Positions 25,314 to 33,817 of a stretch of DNA of 64,000 bases are shown here, in pieces (the first letter of the stretch is position 1; each line of letters begins with the position of its first letter). The DNA is from Halogeometricum sp. S3BR5-2 (lineage in GTDB: Archaea > Halobacteriota > Halobacteria > Halobacteriales > Haloferacaceae): contig NZ_JAMQOQ010000006.1 of the NCBI RefSeq assembly GCF_031624635.1, positions 124,001-188,000 of the forward strand. The letters are read 5' to 3'. A program made the translations under genes and the position numbers. The notes beneath the pieces are model-generated. The model saw nothing but the letters and a program-made list of their open reading frames with translations, was not told the DNA's origin and searched no databases.

Positions 25314-25778
25314 TTAGCGTTGTCCTTCGGAGCGGCGACCCGCGGGGCCGCGGCGGTCGGACGGGGTCCCGGACGCCGCGACGACGTACAGCGTCTCCCT
25401 CCCGCCGGCCAACGACTCGGACTCGCAGGGGACCGTCGGGGAGTCGAAGCCGAGCGTCGTGAAGAGGAAGTCGGCGCCGACGGCGGCGGCCACGTCGCGG
25501 ACCGGGCGGTGGAGTTCCCCGGGGAGGTTCAGCGCGTAGACGGCGTCGGAACGATACGCGTCGCCGGGGTCGGCGCGTTCGCTCGCGGCCACCACGTCGT
25601 CCTCGACGAAGCGGAGTTCCGAGGGGAGGTCGACGGCGCGAACGTCCGTGACGGTCACGTCCCGTCCGGCGTCTCGGAGCGCCAAGGCGACCGCCGGGCG
25701 CCGACCCACGCCGACCTCTGTCAGCGCCTTGTAACGTCCGAGACGCGAAGCGAGAGCCGCCGTAATTTCGGATTCCAC
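25314..25778 (-). CDS. UPF0146 family protein (methyltransferase-like fold)
   Basis: 154 residues. The segment [30 protein letters not shown] resembles the SAM-binding GxGxxPxVA loop plus acidic strand end of Rossmann-fold methyltransferases, but the later catalytic regions are short. UPF0146 is an archaeal family without an established reaction. The C-terminal 30 residues are Arg/Gly-rich and poorly conserved. The gene is divergent from archaemetzincin (39 nt between starts) and 25 nt upstream of the HAD gene. Confidence 0.83.
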   Translation of the reverse strand: MESEITAALASRLGRYKALTEVGVGRRPAVALALRDAGRDVTVTDVRAVDLPSELRFVEDDVVAASERADPGDAYRSDAVYALNLPGELHRPVRDVAAAVGADFLFTTLGFDSPTVPCESESLAGGRETLYVVAASGTPSDRRGPAGRRSEGQR

Positions 25779-25783
25779 GGCGG

Positions 25784-25791
25784 GATATTTA
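25784..25791 (+). promoter_or_regulatory. TATA box of the archaemetzincin gene
   Basis: GATATTTA lies 27-34 nt before ATG 25818, which supports that start over the in-frame ATG at 25791. Confidence 0.6.
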
Positions 25792-25817
25792 TGGCACCGC
25801 CCCGCTTAACAACTTTC

Positions 25818-26339
25818 ATGCTTGTCGACATCGTGCCCATCGGGGACCTTCCCGCGCAGGTCAAGCGCGAGGCATCTGCGGCCCTCCGCGGCGTCTACGA
25901 CTGCGACGTCACGGTTCACAACGAGCAGTCGATTCCCGAGGGCGCGTTCGACCGCGGGCGCAACCAGTACCGTGCCGAGCAGTTCATCGAGCTCGCGAGT
26001 CGGGTCGGCAGCGGCGAGAAGAACATCGGTATCACCGCCCAGGACCTCTACTACCGCCGGCGGAACTACGTCTTCGGTCTCGCCTACCTCAACGGCAACG
26101 GCTCCGTCATCTCCACGTACCGCCTCCAGACCTCTTCGGACGGCGGAATCACGACCAAGCCCCAATCGGAAGTGTTCGCCGACCGCGTCCGCAAGGAAGT
26201 CGTCCACGAAATCGGCCACACGCTCGGTCTGGAGCACTGCGACAACTCGAAGTGCGTGATGTCGTTCTCCCCCACGGTCCGCGAAGTCGACGTCAAAGAG
26301 GAGAACCTCTGTGGCACCTGCAGTCGGCTGGTCCACTGA
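25818..26339 (+). CDS. amzA: archaemetzincin, zinc metallopeptidase
   Basis: 173 residues. The metzincin zinc-binding site is VHEIGHTLGLEHC, followed by the extra Cys pattern CVMSFS and CGTC that binds a second structural zinc, diagnostic of archaemetzincins. Earlier segments VPIGDLP and YDCDVTVHNEQSIPEGAFD match the family N-terminus. It is a cytosolic peptidase with poorly known substrates. The ATG at 25818 is chosen from its TATA-like box. It faces UPF0146 across a very short divergent promoter and is 39 nt upstream of the RNA cyclase gene. Confidence 0.94.
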   Translation: MLVDIVPIGDLPAQVKREASAALRGVYDCDVTVHNEQSIPEGAFDRGRNQYRAEQFIELASRVGSGEKNIGITAQDLYYRRRNYVFGLAYLNGNGSVISTYRLQTSSDGGITTKPQSEVFADRVRKEVVHEIGHTLGLEHCDNSKCVMSFSPTVREVDVKEENLCGTCSRLVH

Positions 26340-26378
26340 GAGCGAGGACACGATTCGAACTCGGCTACGATTCATCGA

Positions 26379-27386
26379 ATGCTCGAACTCGACGGCGGCG
26401 CCGGCGGCGGCCAGCAGGTCAGGACCGCCCTCTCCTTGGCCGCCGTCGAGGGGCGGTCGATACGCGTCGAGAACGTCCGCGCCGAGCGACCGGACCCCGG
26501 GCTGAAAGCCCAGCACGTCGCCGCTATCGAGGCCGTGGCGGCGGCGACGGAGGCGACCGTCGAGGGCGTCGAAGAGGGCGGCGACGCCTTCACCTTCGAA
26601 CCGACCGCGCCGCCCGGCGGCGAGTTCGCCGTCGACGTGGGGACGGCCGGGAGCGCGACCCTCGTCTGCGACGCCCTCCTGCCCCTCGCCGTCGCCCTCG
26701 ACGAACCGCTGTCGGTCCGGATTCGCGGCGGCACGGACGTGAAGTGGTCGCCGCCGGCGGACTACCTCCTGCACGCGAAACTGCCGCTTCTGCGCGGTCT
26801 CGGCGTCGACGCCGACGTCGCGGTCGAGCGCCGCGGCTTCTACCCGACGGGCGGCGGAACGCTCTCTTTGACGCTCCGACCGTCGACGCTCTCGGCGGTC
26901 GACCTCCGGGAGCGCGGCCCGGTGGAGGGGCTCTCGGCCCGCGCCGTCGCCTCCGACTCCCTCGAATCCGCGTCGGTGGCCGAGCGCATGTGCGAGACCG
27001 TCGACGACCGGACCGCGGTGCCGACGGAGACGGCCGCGGCGTACGCCGAGACGTCGTCGCCGGGGGCCGTCCTCACCCTCGTCGCCGACTGCTGTGACTC
27101 GCGGGCGGGGTTCGGCGTCCTCGGGGAGCGCGGCGTCCCGAGCGAATCGGTGGCCGAACGGGCCGTCGAGGCGTTCCGCGAGTGGCGGGCGACGGGCGCG
27201 GCGGTGGACGAGCACCTCGGCGACCAACTGCTCCCGTGGGTCGCCCTCGCCGGCGGCGCGGTGCGGACGCCGCGCGTCACCGACCACGTGCGGACGAACG
27301 CCGCGGTGATACGGGCGTTCGGCTACGAACTGGAGATAACGGAGACGGACCGGGGCGCGGTGGCGTCCGCGCCGCTGGAGCGGTAG
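26379..27386 (+). CDS. rtcA: RNA 3'-terminal phosphate cyclase
   Basis: 335-residue enzyme converting an RNA 3'-phosphate to a 2',3'-cyclic phosphate through an AMP-enzyme intermediate. It opens LELDGGAGGGQQVRTALSLA, the family signature. The catalytic His lies in AAVDEHLGDQLLPWVALAGG near the C-terminus. GGTDVKWSPPADYL and RRGFYPTGGGTLSL are conserved substrate segments. Role: RNA repair or tRNA/rRNA maturation. It follows archaemetzincin in the same direction and may share its transcript. Confidence 0.95.
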   Translation: MLELDGGAGGGQQVRTALSLAAVEGRSIRVENVRAERPDPGLKAQHVAAIEAVAAATEATVEGVEEGGDAFTFEPTAPPGGEFAVDVGTAGSATLVCDALLPLAVALDEPLSVRIRGGTDVKWSPPADYLLHAKLPLLRGLGVDADVAVERRGFYPTGGGTLSLTLRPSTLSAVDLRERGPVEGLSARAVASDSLESASVAERMCETVDDRTAVPTETAAAYAETSSPGAVLTLVADCCDSRAGFGVLGERGVPSESVAERAVEAFREWRATGAAVDEHLGDQLLPWVALAGGAVRTPRVTDHVRTNAAVIRAFGYELEITETDRGAVASAPLER

Positions 27387-27434
27387 CGGGCGTCTCGAAA
27401 AGTCGGAGCCGTCGGAGTCGTCGGACCGCCCGAA

Positions 27435-27653
27435 TCAGGCGTCGATGCGGCGGCCGAAGACCTTGAGCAGAACCTGCGCGACGGTTCCGAGTTTCGTCGA
27501 CCTGCTCGACACGAGGGCGACGCCGACGAGGAGCAGCGCCCGCTTGGGCTTCTTCTTGAGGAGCGCCATCGCCGCCTGAACGAGCGGGATGACGACGCCG
27601 AGTTGGCGGGACCGCTTCGAACCGAGGAACTGCTTCAGCACTTGCTGTTTCAT
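27435..27653 (-). CDS. small basic protein with hydrophobic segment, unknown function
   Basis: 72 residues from ATG 27653 (MKQQVLKQFLGSKRSRQLG). The protein is unusually basic for this genome, with KKKPKR in the middle and two hydrophobic stretches near residues 17-33 and 38-50. It could be a short membrane protein with a positive loop. No family is recognised. It lies between ABCE1 (87 nt upstream, same strand) and rtcA (convergent). Confidence 0.6.
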   Translation of the reverse strand: MKQQVLKQFLGSKRSRQLGVVIPLVQAAMALLKKKPKRALLLVGVALVSSRSTKLGTVAQVLLKVFGRRIDA

Positions 27654-27740
27654 GTACTCCGTATCGAGCGCCAACCCCGTTAACGTTTGAGGCCGAATCG
27701 GCGAATCGGACGGGAGAACGGGCGGCGCCTCGGGCGTCCG

Positions 27741-29573
27741 TTACTCCGAGGAGTAGTAGTACTCGCCCGAGCGCTTCTGCTTGCTGTCGAGTTGCGAGCC
27801 CGGCTTGTTGATGCGGGGCCGTTGGGTGCGCTCGTCGCGGCGGAACGTGATGTCGAGGTCCGAGAGGAAGTCGTTCATCCCGGCGCGCATCTCCTGGGGC
27901 GTCCCGGCGTGCCCGTGCTCCGAGGGTTCGCCGTCGAACACCATCAGGCGGTCCGCCAGGAGGTCGATCATGTAGATGTCGTGGTCGATGACCATCACCG
28001 TCGCGTCGTGGTTCTCCGCGTAGCGGCGGATGGCCGTCGTCGCCTGCACTCGCTGTTCGACGTCGAGGTGGGCCGACGGTTCGTCGAGCACGTACAGGTC
28101 GGCGTCCTCCGAGAGGCAGGCCGCGATGGCGACTCGCTGGCGCTCCCCGCCCGAGAGGTCGTCGAGGTTGCGCTCCATGATGCGGCCGAGTTGGAGCGGG
28201 TTGGCGACTTCGGTCTTCCAGTAGGAGGTGCCGAAGTCCTCGGTGATAGAGGAGAGGAACGCGTCGACGCGCATCGGCTGGTCGATGTCGATGTACTGCG
28301 GTTTGTACGCGATGTCGAGGCGGAAGTCGAGTTCGCCCTCGTCGGGTTCGAGCGACCCCGCGAACATCTGGGCTAAGGTGGACTTCCCGATGCCGTTCGG
28401 GCCGACGATGCCGAGCACCTCCGACTGGTAGATGGTGCCGCCCTCGACGTCGAGGGAGAACTCCCCGTCGCCGTAGGACTTCGAGAGGTCCGGGTAGTCG
28501 ACGAGGGGGGCGCTCTTGGTCGTCTCGCGCGGCGCGTGCTCGTGGAACTGTATCTCGTCGGGCCGGATGCGCATGTTCTCGTTCGAGAGGTACCCCTTGA
28601 GATACTCGTTGATGCCGTTTCTGACCGACTTGGGGTCCGTGACGACGCCGTAGGCGCCGGGTTCGCCGTAGGCGATGTGGAGCGTGTCGGCGAGGAGGTC
28701 CAAGATGGCGAGGTCGTGTTCGACGGCGAGGACGGCCTTGTCCTCCTCCTCGGCGAGTTCGCGGATGAGTCGCGCCGCGGTGACGCGCTGACCGATGTCG
28801 AGGTACGGCGTTATCTCGTCGAGGAAGTAGAAGTCCCGGTCGCGGGCCAGCGTCGCCGCGAGGGCGACGCGCTGGAGCTCTCCTCCAGAAAGGGTGTCGA
28901 GCGGTTGGTCGACGACGGGGGCGATGCCGAGTCGCTCGACGTACTCGTCGAGTTTGCCTCGCTCGTCGGTCGCCGCCAGCAGTTCGCTCGTGACGCCGTC
29001 GAACTGCTTGGGAATCTGGTCGACGTACTGCGGCTTGCGCGCGATGGTGACTTTCTCCTCGCGGACGCGTTCGATGTAGTTCTGAAGCTCCGTTCCGCGA
29101 TACCGTTCGAGGACGGCCTCCCACGTCGCCTCGTCGTCGTAGTTGCCGAGGTTCGGCACCATCTCGCCCGCCAGGGCGCGGACGGCCGTCGTCTTCCCGA
29201 TACCGTTCGGGCCGAGGATGCCCGTCACCGCGCCCGACTCGGGCACGGGAAGACCGTAGAGGGCGAAGGCGTTCTCGCCGTAGCGGTGGACCGGGTCCTC
29301 CTGCAACTCTGTCGGGAGGTTGATAATCTCGATGGCGTCGAACGGACATTTCTCGACGCAGATGCCGCAGGTCTCGCCGAGGCAGACCTCCTCGGAGATG
29401 CGTATCTGGTCGGGGCCGCCGTCGTACGGTTCGTCCTCCTCGTAGTGCTCCCCGCGCGTGACGATGCACTCCTTGCCCGTCCGGTTCGGCGGGCAGTAGT
29501 TGGCGCACTCGTAGCTACAGCGGTCGGGCTGACACCGGTCGAGGTCGACGACCGCGATGCTGTCGTCCGCCAT
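27741..29573 (-). CDS. ribosome-recycling ATPase ABCE1 (RNase L inhibitor homologue)
   Basis: 610 residues. Two N-terminal [4Fe-4S] clusters are bound by the CQPDRCSYECANYCPP region and by CLGETCGICVEKCPFDA. Two ABC ATPase domains follow, each with Walker A (GPNGIGKTT and GPNGIGKST), signature (LSGGELQR and LSGGERQR) and Walker B (DFYFLDEITPYLD and [12 protein letters not shown]). ABCE1 splits ribosomes into subunits after termination and is essential in archaea. The gene is full-length and starts 3 nt after the stop of the upstream EMC6-like gene, so the two form one transcription unit. Confidence 0.97.
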   Translation of the reverse strand: MADDSIAVVDLDRCQPDRCSYECANYCPPNRTGKECIVTRGEHYEEDEPYDGGPDQIRISEEVCLGETCGICVEKCPFDAIEIINLPTELQEDPVHRYGENAFALYGLPVPESGAVTGILGPNGIGKTTAVRALAGEMVPNLGNYDDEATWEAVLERYRGTELQNYIERVREEKVTIARKPQYVDQIPKQFDGVTSELLAATDERGKLDEYVERLGIAPVVDQPLDTLSGGELQRVALAATLARDRDFYFLDEITPYLDIGQRVTAARLIRELAEEEDKAVLAVEHDLAILDLLADTLHIAYGEPGAYGVVTDPKSVRNGINEYLKGYLSNENMRIRPDEIQFHEHAPRETTKSAPLVDYPDLSKSYGDGEFSLDVEGGTIYQSEVLGIVGPNGIGKSTLAQMFAGSLEPDEGELDFRLDIAYKPQYIDIDQPMRVDAFLSSITEDFGTSYWKTEVANPLQLGRIMERNLDDLSGGERQRVAIAACLSEDADLYVLDEPSAHLDVEQRVQATTAIRRYAENHDATVMVIDHDIYMIDLLADRLMVFDGEPSEHGHAGTPQEMRAGMNDFLSDLDITFRRDERTQRPRINKPGSQLDSKQKRSGEYYYSSE

Positions 29574-29576
29574 GGA

Positions 29577-29903
29577 TTACAGTGCCGCTCCGGAGGTCAG
29601 CAGGATGCCGAACGAGATGAACCACAGCGTGAACGTCATGAAGCCGATGTAGAGGTAGTCCTTCGCGCCGAAGTCGGAGACGTCGACGCCGACGACCTTC
29701 AGGACGGGAAACTGCGCGAGGATGGCCGCCCCCAGCACGGCCAACGCCTGCTGGTTCGTCGCCGCCTCGGAGACGGGGACCGACCCCAATCCGACGAGCG
29801 CGCCCGACGCGAGCGCCGCCGCGACGCCGGCGAGGCAGGCGAGCGTGGTGACCGTGACCCCCCGCATGTGACCCGAGAGGCCCGTCTGCGTTTCCGTTGC
29901 CAT
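29577..29903 (-). CDS. EMC6-like (Rab5ip family) membrane protein
   Basis: 108 residues from ATG 29903. Three hydrophobic helices lie near residues 14-36, 51-66 and 82-105, with a conserved-looking GVDVSDFGAKDYLYIGFMTFTLWFI segment before and within the last. Length, helix count and the acidic loop fit archaeal homologues of EMC6, a subunit of the ER membrane protein complex that aids insertion of membrane proteins. This is a family-level inference. It is immediately upstream of and probably co-transcribed with ABCE1. Confidence 0.7.
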   Translation of the reverse strand: MATETQTGLSGHMRGVTVTTLACLAGVAAALASGALVGLGSVPVSEAATNQQALAVLGAAILAQFPVLKVVGVDVSDFGAKDYLYIGFMTFTLWFISFGILLTSGAAL

Positions 29904-30016
29904 GGGTACGACTCCGATACCCGGCGTCAAAAGGCGTTCGTTCCCGCACGCGGGCGGCGCGCCGCGCCGCGACACCTAGCGAACCGGGACCGTTCGACCG
30001 TGCCCGTCCACGAAGG

Positions 30017-30022
30017 TTTATG
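30017..30022 (+). promoter_or_regulatory. TATA box of the HTH regulator gene
   Basis: TTTATG lies 27-32 nt before ATG 30049, consistent with a leaderless transcript. Confidence 0.6.
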
Positions 30023-30048
30023 CCGATTGGACGTTTCGATTCGTAACG

Positions 30049-30345
30049 ATGGCTGAGGCAGAACAAGAACAGGAGAGTCTCGACGACCTCCCTCCGAGTG
30101 CGAAGTTAGTTTTCAAAGTACTCGAATACAACGGCCCGCTCACGCAGAAGGGAATCGTCCAGGAGTCGATGCTGTCGGCCCGGACGGTTCGCTACGCGCT
30201 CGAACGGCTGGAGGGAATCGGCGTCGTCGACGAGGACGTCTACTTCGCGGACGCACGGCAGAATCTCTACCAACTCACCGACGCGGCCCCGAAGCGGCCC
30301 TCGGAGGGCGACGCCGACGAGGCGGAAGCCTGCTGCGCGGAATAG
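30049..30345 (+). CDS. MarR-like winged helix-turn-helix regulator
   Basis: 98 residues. The segment LPPSAKLVFKVLEYNGPLTQKGIVQESMLSARTVRYALERLEGIGVV (about residues 14-60) forms the three-helix winged HTH core with the recognition helix at MLSARTVRYALERL, followed by a wing (VYFADARQNLYQL). The C-terminus has a vicinal ACCAE Cys pair that could sense metals or redox state. Target genes are unknown. It stands alone, divergent from the EMC6-ABCE1 unit, and is a candidate regulator of neighbours. Confidence 0.85.
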   Translation: MAEAEQEQESLDDLPPSAKLVFKVLEYNGPLTQKGIVQESMLSARTVRYALERLEGIGVVDEDVYFADARQNLYQLTDAAPKRPSEGDADEAEACCAE

Positions 30346-30484
30346 CTCCGTCACGACGTCACCGGCTCACCCCACGGCGCGCACCGACACACGACCACTC
30401 CGCGACGACGTGGAAACCGATCTTCTCCCTTTCCGCCCGGCGAGCGACGGCGCTCGGCGCGGCGAAGCGGAGTGAGGACGCTCC

Positions 30485-30682
30485 TCAGCGACGGGTCGTT
30501 CCCGAGCGACGAACGGACCACAGTTGCCACCCCGATGCGAGAGCGACCAGCGAGAAACCGACGAGAGCGACGAGCGCCCAGGCACCGCCCTCGCCGAGGA
30601 AGAGCCTGTACGCCTGCGCAATCGCCGCGACACCGACCGCGGCGGCGACGAGTAGCAGTCGGCGGGGTGACTCGCTCGACAT
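30485..30682 (-). CDS. small two-helix membrane protein
   Basis: 65 residues from ATG 30682 (MSSESPRRLLLVAAAVG). Two hydrophobic helices are seen near residues 8-27 and 35-54, with a short Gly-rich loop between and a basic SVRRSGTTRR end. There is no recognised family. It converges on the HTH regulator gene. The real-gene call rests on the haloarchaeal-style N-terminus and helix pattern. Confidence 0.55.
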   Translation of the reverse strand: MSSESPRRLLLVAAAVGVAAIAQAYRLFLGEGGAWALVALVGFSLVALASGWQLWSVRRSGTTRR

Positions 30683-30820
30683 CGTACTCCGGCCCACGAC
30701 CGCCGCCTGTTTGTATCACACGCTTTAGGTGTGGCTACCACTCTGAGTGTGTGACTACCACGCGCGAGGAGCGAAACTCCGGGGACGGCGAAGCGGACGG
30801 AGACGACGGAGGAGAGCGGT

Positions 30821-32662
30821 CTACGCCGGGTGGACCGTGATCTTCTGCTTCCGGTCGATGGCCTGTTCGAGTTCGTCGGCGATGGCGCTCCCCCGTGAGA
30901 CCTGGATGTCGCCGCCGCGGCCGACCGTCGCGGTGAAGAGGTAGTCGCCGTCGGCGCGCACTTCGACGGTTTCGCCGACGTGGTCGTCCATCCGGACGAC
31001 GACGTGCCGGGAGGTCACCTCGGGGGTGACGACGTCGCCGTCCTCGTCGCCGGACCCGCCGGACGCCGACGACTGCGCCGGGTTGTCCTCGTGGGTCCGC
31101 ACGTCGATGTCGATGCCGAGTCGGTCCTCGATGTCGGAGATTCTCCCGCCGCCCTTCCCGATGACGTAGGAGATGTCGTCCTCGTCGACGTAGACGGTCG
31201 CCTTCTCCTGTCCCTGCAGTTCCACCTCGACGTGGCCGCGGGCGATGGAGCGAATCTCCCGCTCTATCTCCTGTCGCGCGAGTCGGCTCACGCCCGTCTC
31301 GTCGCGTCCCTCCGCCTCGTCGCCGAGGGGGACGGTGACGACCTGCCGGTTGAACGTGTAAATCTCGTAGGCGGGCGTGTCCGTCTCGAAGTCGGTGACC
31401 TGGATGACGGGGCGGGCGAGGTCCTCGGCGGTGAGGCCCTCGGGCACCTTCACCTCCGTCCGCACGTCGTAGACGGTGTCGACGCGGCCGTCCTCGATGT
31501 AGACGACGGTGTCGACGACCTGCGGAATCATCCCGAGTTCGACGCGGCCGACGAGTCGCTGGAGGGCGTCGATGGCGCGCGTGGCGTGGACGACGCCGAC
31601 CATGCCGACGCCGGCCAGACGCATGTCGGAGAACACCTCGAAGTCGTCCGTCTTGCGCACCTCGTCGTAGATGGTGTAGTCGGGGCGGACGAGGAGGAGG
31701 GAGTCGGCCGTCTTCGCCATCTGCCCGTCGAGGGCGGTGTACTGCGTTATCTCGGGGCCGACCTGCAGGTCGCGCGGTTTCTCCATCGTCTTCACCGCGT
31801 AGTCGCTGTCGTTGAGGAACTCCGCGACGGCCTGCGCGAACGTGGACTTGCCGGCGCCGGGCGCCCCCGAGATGAGGACGCCGCGCTGGCGTTCGCTGAG
31901 TCGGTCGCGGAGTTCGTCGGCGAACTCGTACTCGTCGAGTTCCGTCTTGACGATGGGCCGGACGGCGGTTATCTCGATGCCGTCGGCGAACGGCGGGCGG
32001 GCGAGGGCGATGCGGTAGTCGCGGAACTGCACGATTTGCATCCCCGGTTCGGAGAGTTCGACGAAGCCGTCCGGACTCGCGCGGGCGGAGTTCTCGATGT
32101 CGTCGGCCCACGCCTTCATCGTCTCCTCGTCGGACACCTCCTCGCTGATAGTCTGGTAGTGCATCTCGCCGATGGCGCCGCGCTTGGCCTTCGGTTTCGT
32201 GCCGGTCTTGAGGTGGACGGACATCGTCTCGTCGTCGAAGAACTCCTCGATGACGAGGCCGCCGGACCCGCGGACGCGCGCCTCGACGAACTCCACGTCG
32301 ATGCCCTTCGCGCGGGCGACTTCGGCCTGCACCTGGTCGCTCGTCAGGAGCGTCGCCTCGCGCTCCTCGGCGATGTCGCGGATGAGGGCGTCGATGTCGC
32401 CCTCGTGGGCGCCGGTGGCCTCGCTGGGCTTCGTCCGCCGGCCGACGTACTCGACGGTCACCGACCCCTTGTCGGCGAGTTCGGTGAGTCGCTGGAGTTC
32501 GGAGAGACCCTCCCAGCCCGTGTCGTAACCGCTGTTCGCCTGCGATTCGAGTTCGCCGACGACGGCTTCGGGCACGCACACCGTCTCCGCGTCGCCGCCC
32601 GACTCGACTCGCTCGGACACGCGACCGTCGATGACCGCGCTCGTGTCCGGCACTAGCTTCAT
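30821..32662 (-). CDS. PIN-domain / secretion-ATPase-like / KH-domain protein (PINc-ATPase)
   Basis: 613 residues. An N-terminal PIN nuclease domain (MKLVPDTSAVIDGRV with Asp6, Glu in VVGELESQ, Asp residues in GDIDALIRD and LLTSDQVQ) is followed by a GspE/VirB11-like ATPase with Walker A GAPGAGKST and a LVRPDYTIYDEVRK segment. A KH RNA-binding domain follows (VIGKGGGRISDIEDRLGIDIDV), and a short beta-rich tail. This architecture is widely conserved in archaea; its RNA target and the use of the ATPase are not established. It is an RNA-binding, probably RNA-cleaving motor, with no toxin-antitoxin partner gene beside it. Confidence 0.93.
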   Translation of the reverse strand: MKLVPDTSAVIDGRVSERVESGGDAETVCVPEAVVGELESQANSGYDTGWEGLSELQRLTELADKGSVTVEYVGRRTKPSEATGAHEGDIDALIRDIAEEREATLLTSDQVQAEVARAKGIDVEFVEARVRGSGGLVIEEFFDDETMSVHLKTGTKPKAKRGAIGEMHYQTISEEVSDEETMKAWADDIENSARASPDGFVELSEPGMQIVQFRDYRIALARPPFADGIEITAVRPIVKTELDEYEFADELRDRLSERQRGVLISGAPGAGKSTFAQAVAEFLNDSDYAVKTMEKPRDLQVGPEITQYTALDGQMAKTADSLLLVRPDYTIYDEVRKTDDFEVFSDMRLAGVGMVGVVHATRAIDALQRLVGRVELGMIPQVVDTVVYIEDGRVDTVYDVRTEVKVPEGLTAEDLARPVIQVTDFETDTPAYEIYTFNRQVVTVPLGDEAEGRDETGVSRLARQEIEREIRSIARGHVEVELQGQEKATVYVDEDDISYVIGKGGGRISDIEDRLGIDIDVRTHEDNPAQSSASGGSGDEDGDVVTPEVTSRHVVVRMDDHVGETVEVRADGDYLFTATVGRGGDIQVSRGSAIADELEQAIDRKQKITVHPA

Positions 32663-32803
32663 GGCCCCGGCTTGGCGTGGGAGACGGATAAAAGAACGTA
32701 TCACGGCGGACCGGCGACCGGCCGTCCCCGACGACGTGACGGCTCGGTGAATAGTATCGGAGCGCCGGAATGACGGTCGAATGAGACTTTGTTTTTGAAG
32801 TTT

Positions 32804-32816
32804 ACGGGACTCCCGT
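32804..32816. promoter_or_regulatory. 13 nt inverted repeat upstream of Mn catalase
   Basis: ACGGGA-C-TCCCGT is a perfect 6 bp inverted repeat about 40 nt upstream of the catalase TATA box. It could be an operator; the T-run after it could alternatively mark a transcript end, but the flanking genes diverge, which favours an operator. Confidence 0.45.
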
Positions 32817-32829
32817 TTTCTGCATCGGT

Positions 32830-32844
32830 ACAGAACTTGTCTGT
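32830..32844. promoter_or_regulatory. 15 nt inverted repeat next to the catalase BRE/TATA
   Basis: ACAGA-N5-TCTGT lies about 10 nt upstream of the TATA box, the usual place for an activator or repressor to touch TFB. It may mediate a peroxide or metal response. Confidence 0.45.
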
Positions 32845-32854
32845 CGGCAAAAAA

Positions 32855-32862
32855 TTATTTTA
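32855..32862 (+). promoter_or_regulatory. TATA box of the Mn catalase gene
   Basis: TTATTTTA, within an A/T tract, lies 30-37 nt before ATG 32892. It is one of the strongest-looking promoters in the window. Confidence 0.65.
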
Positions 32863-32891
32863 GTACACCGCGTGTCGGAGATATTGTAACG

Positions 32892-33704
32892 ATGTTCTAC
32901 CACGAAAACGGCCTCCAGTACGAGGTCGAAGTCGAGGACCCGAACCCGCAGTTCGCGAAGATGCTCCAGCAAGCCATCGGCGGTGCGGAGGGCGAGATGC
33001 GCGTCGCCCTGCAGTACATGTTCCAGTCCTTCGCCGTCCCCAGTGAGATGAGCGAGTACAAGACGCTCCTCATGGAGACGGCGATGGAGGAGATGGGCCA
33101 CATCGAGATGCTGGCGACGGCCGTCGCCAAGAACCTCGAAGGCGCTTCCCCCGAGGCCCGCGAGTCGGCCCGCGAGGACGCCGTCATCGACGAGATGATG
33201 CGCAGCGGCCAGCCCCGACAGGCGCTCTCGGCCGGCCTGCACGCGATGCCCGTCGACAGCAACGGCGTGCCGTTCACCGGCAACTACGTCGTCGCCAGCG
33301 GCAACCTCGCCGCCGACATGTACGCCAACGTGATGGCCGAGTCCACCGGCCGCACGCTGGCGACGCGGCTCTACGAGTTCACCGACGACCCCGGCATGGA
33401 GGACATGCTGGAGTACCTCATCGCCCGCGACACGATGCACCAGAACCAGTGGCACTCGGTCATCGACTCCTTCGACGAGCACCTCCCCGTCCCGGCGAGT
33501 TTCCCGCAGGAGAAGGAGAACCAGGACTACAACTACACGTTCATGTCCACGATGCGCGAGGAGCGCGCGGACCCCGAACAGCCGTGGACGACTGGCCCCT
33601 CGCACGACGGCAAATCGGAGTACTCGTACACCTCCGAGCAACCCGACGGCGGCCCGCCGAACGTCGAGAAGGTCATCGACGAGATGTACAACGAAGTGAA
33701 CTGA
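32892..33704 (+). CDS. manganese catalase
   Basis: 270-residue di-manganese catalase of the ferritin-like four-helix fold, dismutating hydrogen peroxide. The ligands expected from characterised enzymes are all present with matching spacing: Glu35, Glu67, His70, Glu150 and His183. The C-terminal 60 residues (MREERADPEQPWTTGPSHDG onward) form the usual extended tail that wraps the hexamer. The upstream region has a strong TATA box and two inverted repeats, so expression is probably stress-regulated. A T-rich terminator follows. Confidence 0.95.
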   Translation: MFYHENGLQYEVEVEDPNPQFAKMLQQAIGGAEGEMRVALQYMFQSFAVPSEMSEYKTLLMETAMEEMGHIEMLATAVAKNLEGASPEARESAREDAVIDEMMRSGQPRQALSAGLHAMPVDSNGVPFTGNYVVASGNLAADMYANVMAESTGRTLATRLYEFTDDPGMEDMLEYLIARDTMHQNQWHSVIDSFDEHLPVPASFPQEKENQDYNYTFMSTMREERADPEQPWTTGPSHDGKSEYSYTSEQPDGGPPNVEKVIDEMYNEVN

Positions 33705-33723
33705 GCGGACGGAGCGTCGCCGA

Positions 33724-33733
33724 TTTCTTTTTT
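33724..33733 (+). terminator. T-rich terminator of the catalase gene
   Basis: TTTCTTTTTT lies 20 nt after the stop codon. Oligo-T tracts without a required hairpin are the main intrinsic archaeal terminators. Confidence 0.6.
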
Positions 33734-33817
33734 GGCCGGACTCGCCGCTCGTCTCGGAGTCGACTTCCGGAAGAAGCGTCGCCGCGAGGACCGCTCCCCG
33801 CGGCCGAATCTCGGTCG

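Noticed and set aside
30821-32662. VapC-type toxin
   Set aside because: The PIN domain is fused to an ATPase and KH domain in a conserved archaeal architecture, and no antitoxin gene adjoins it.
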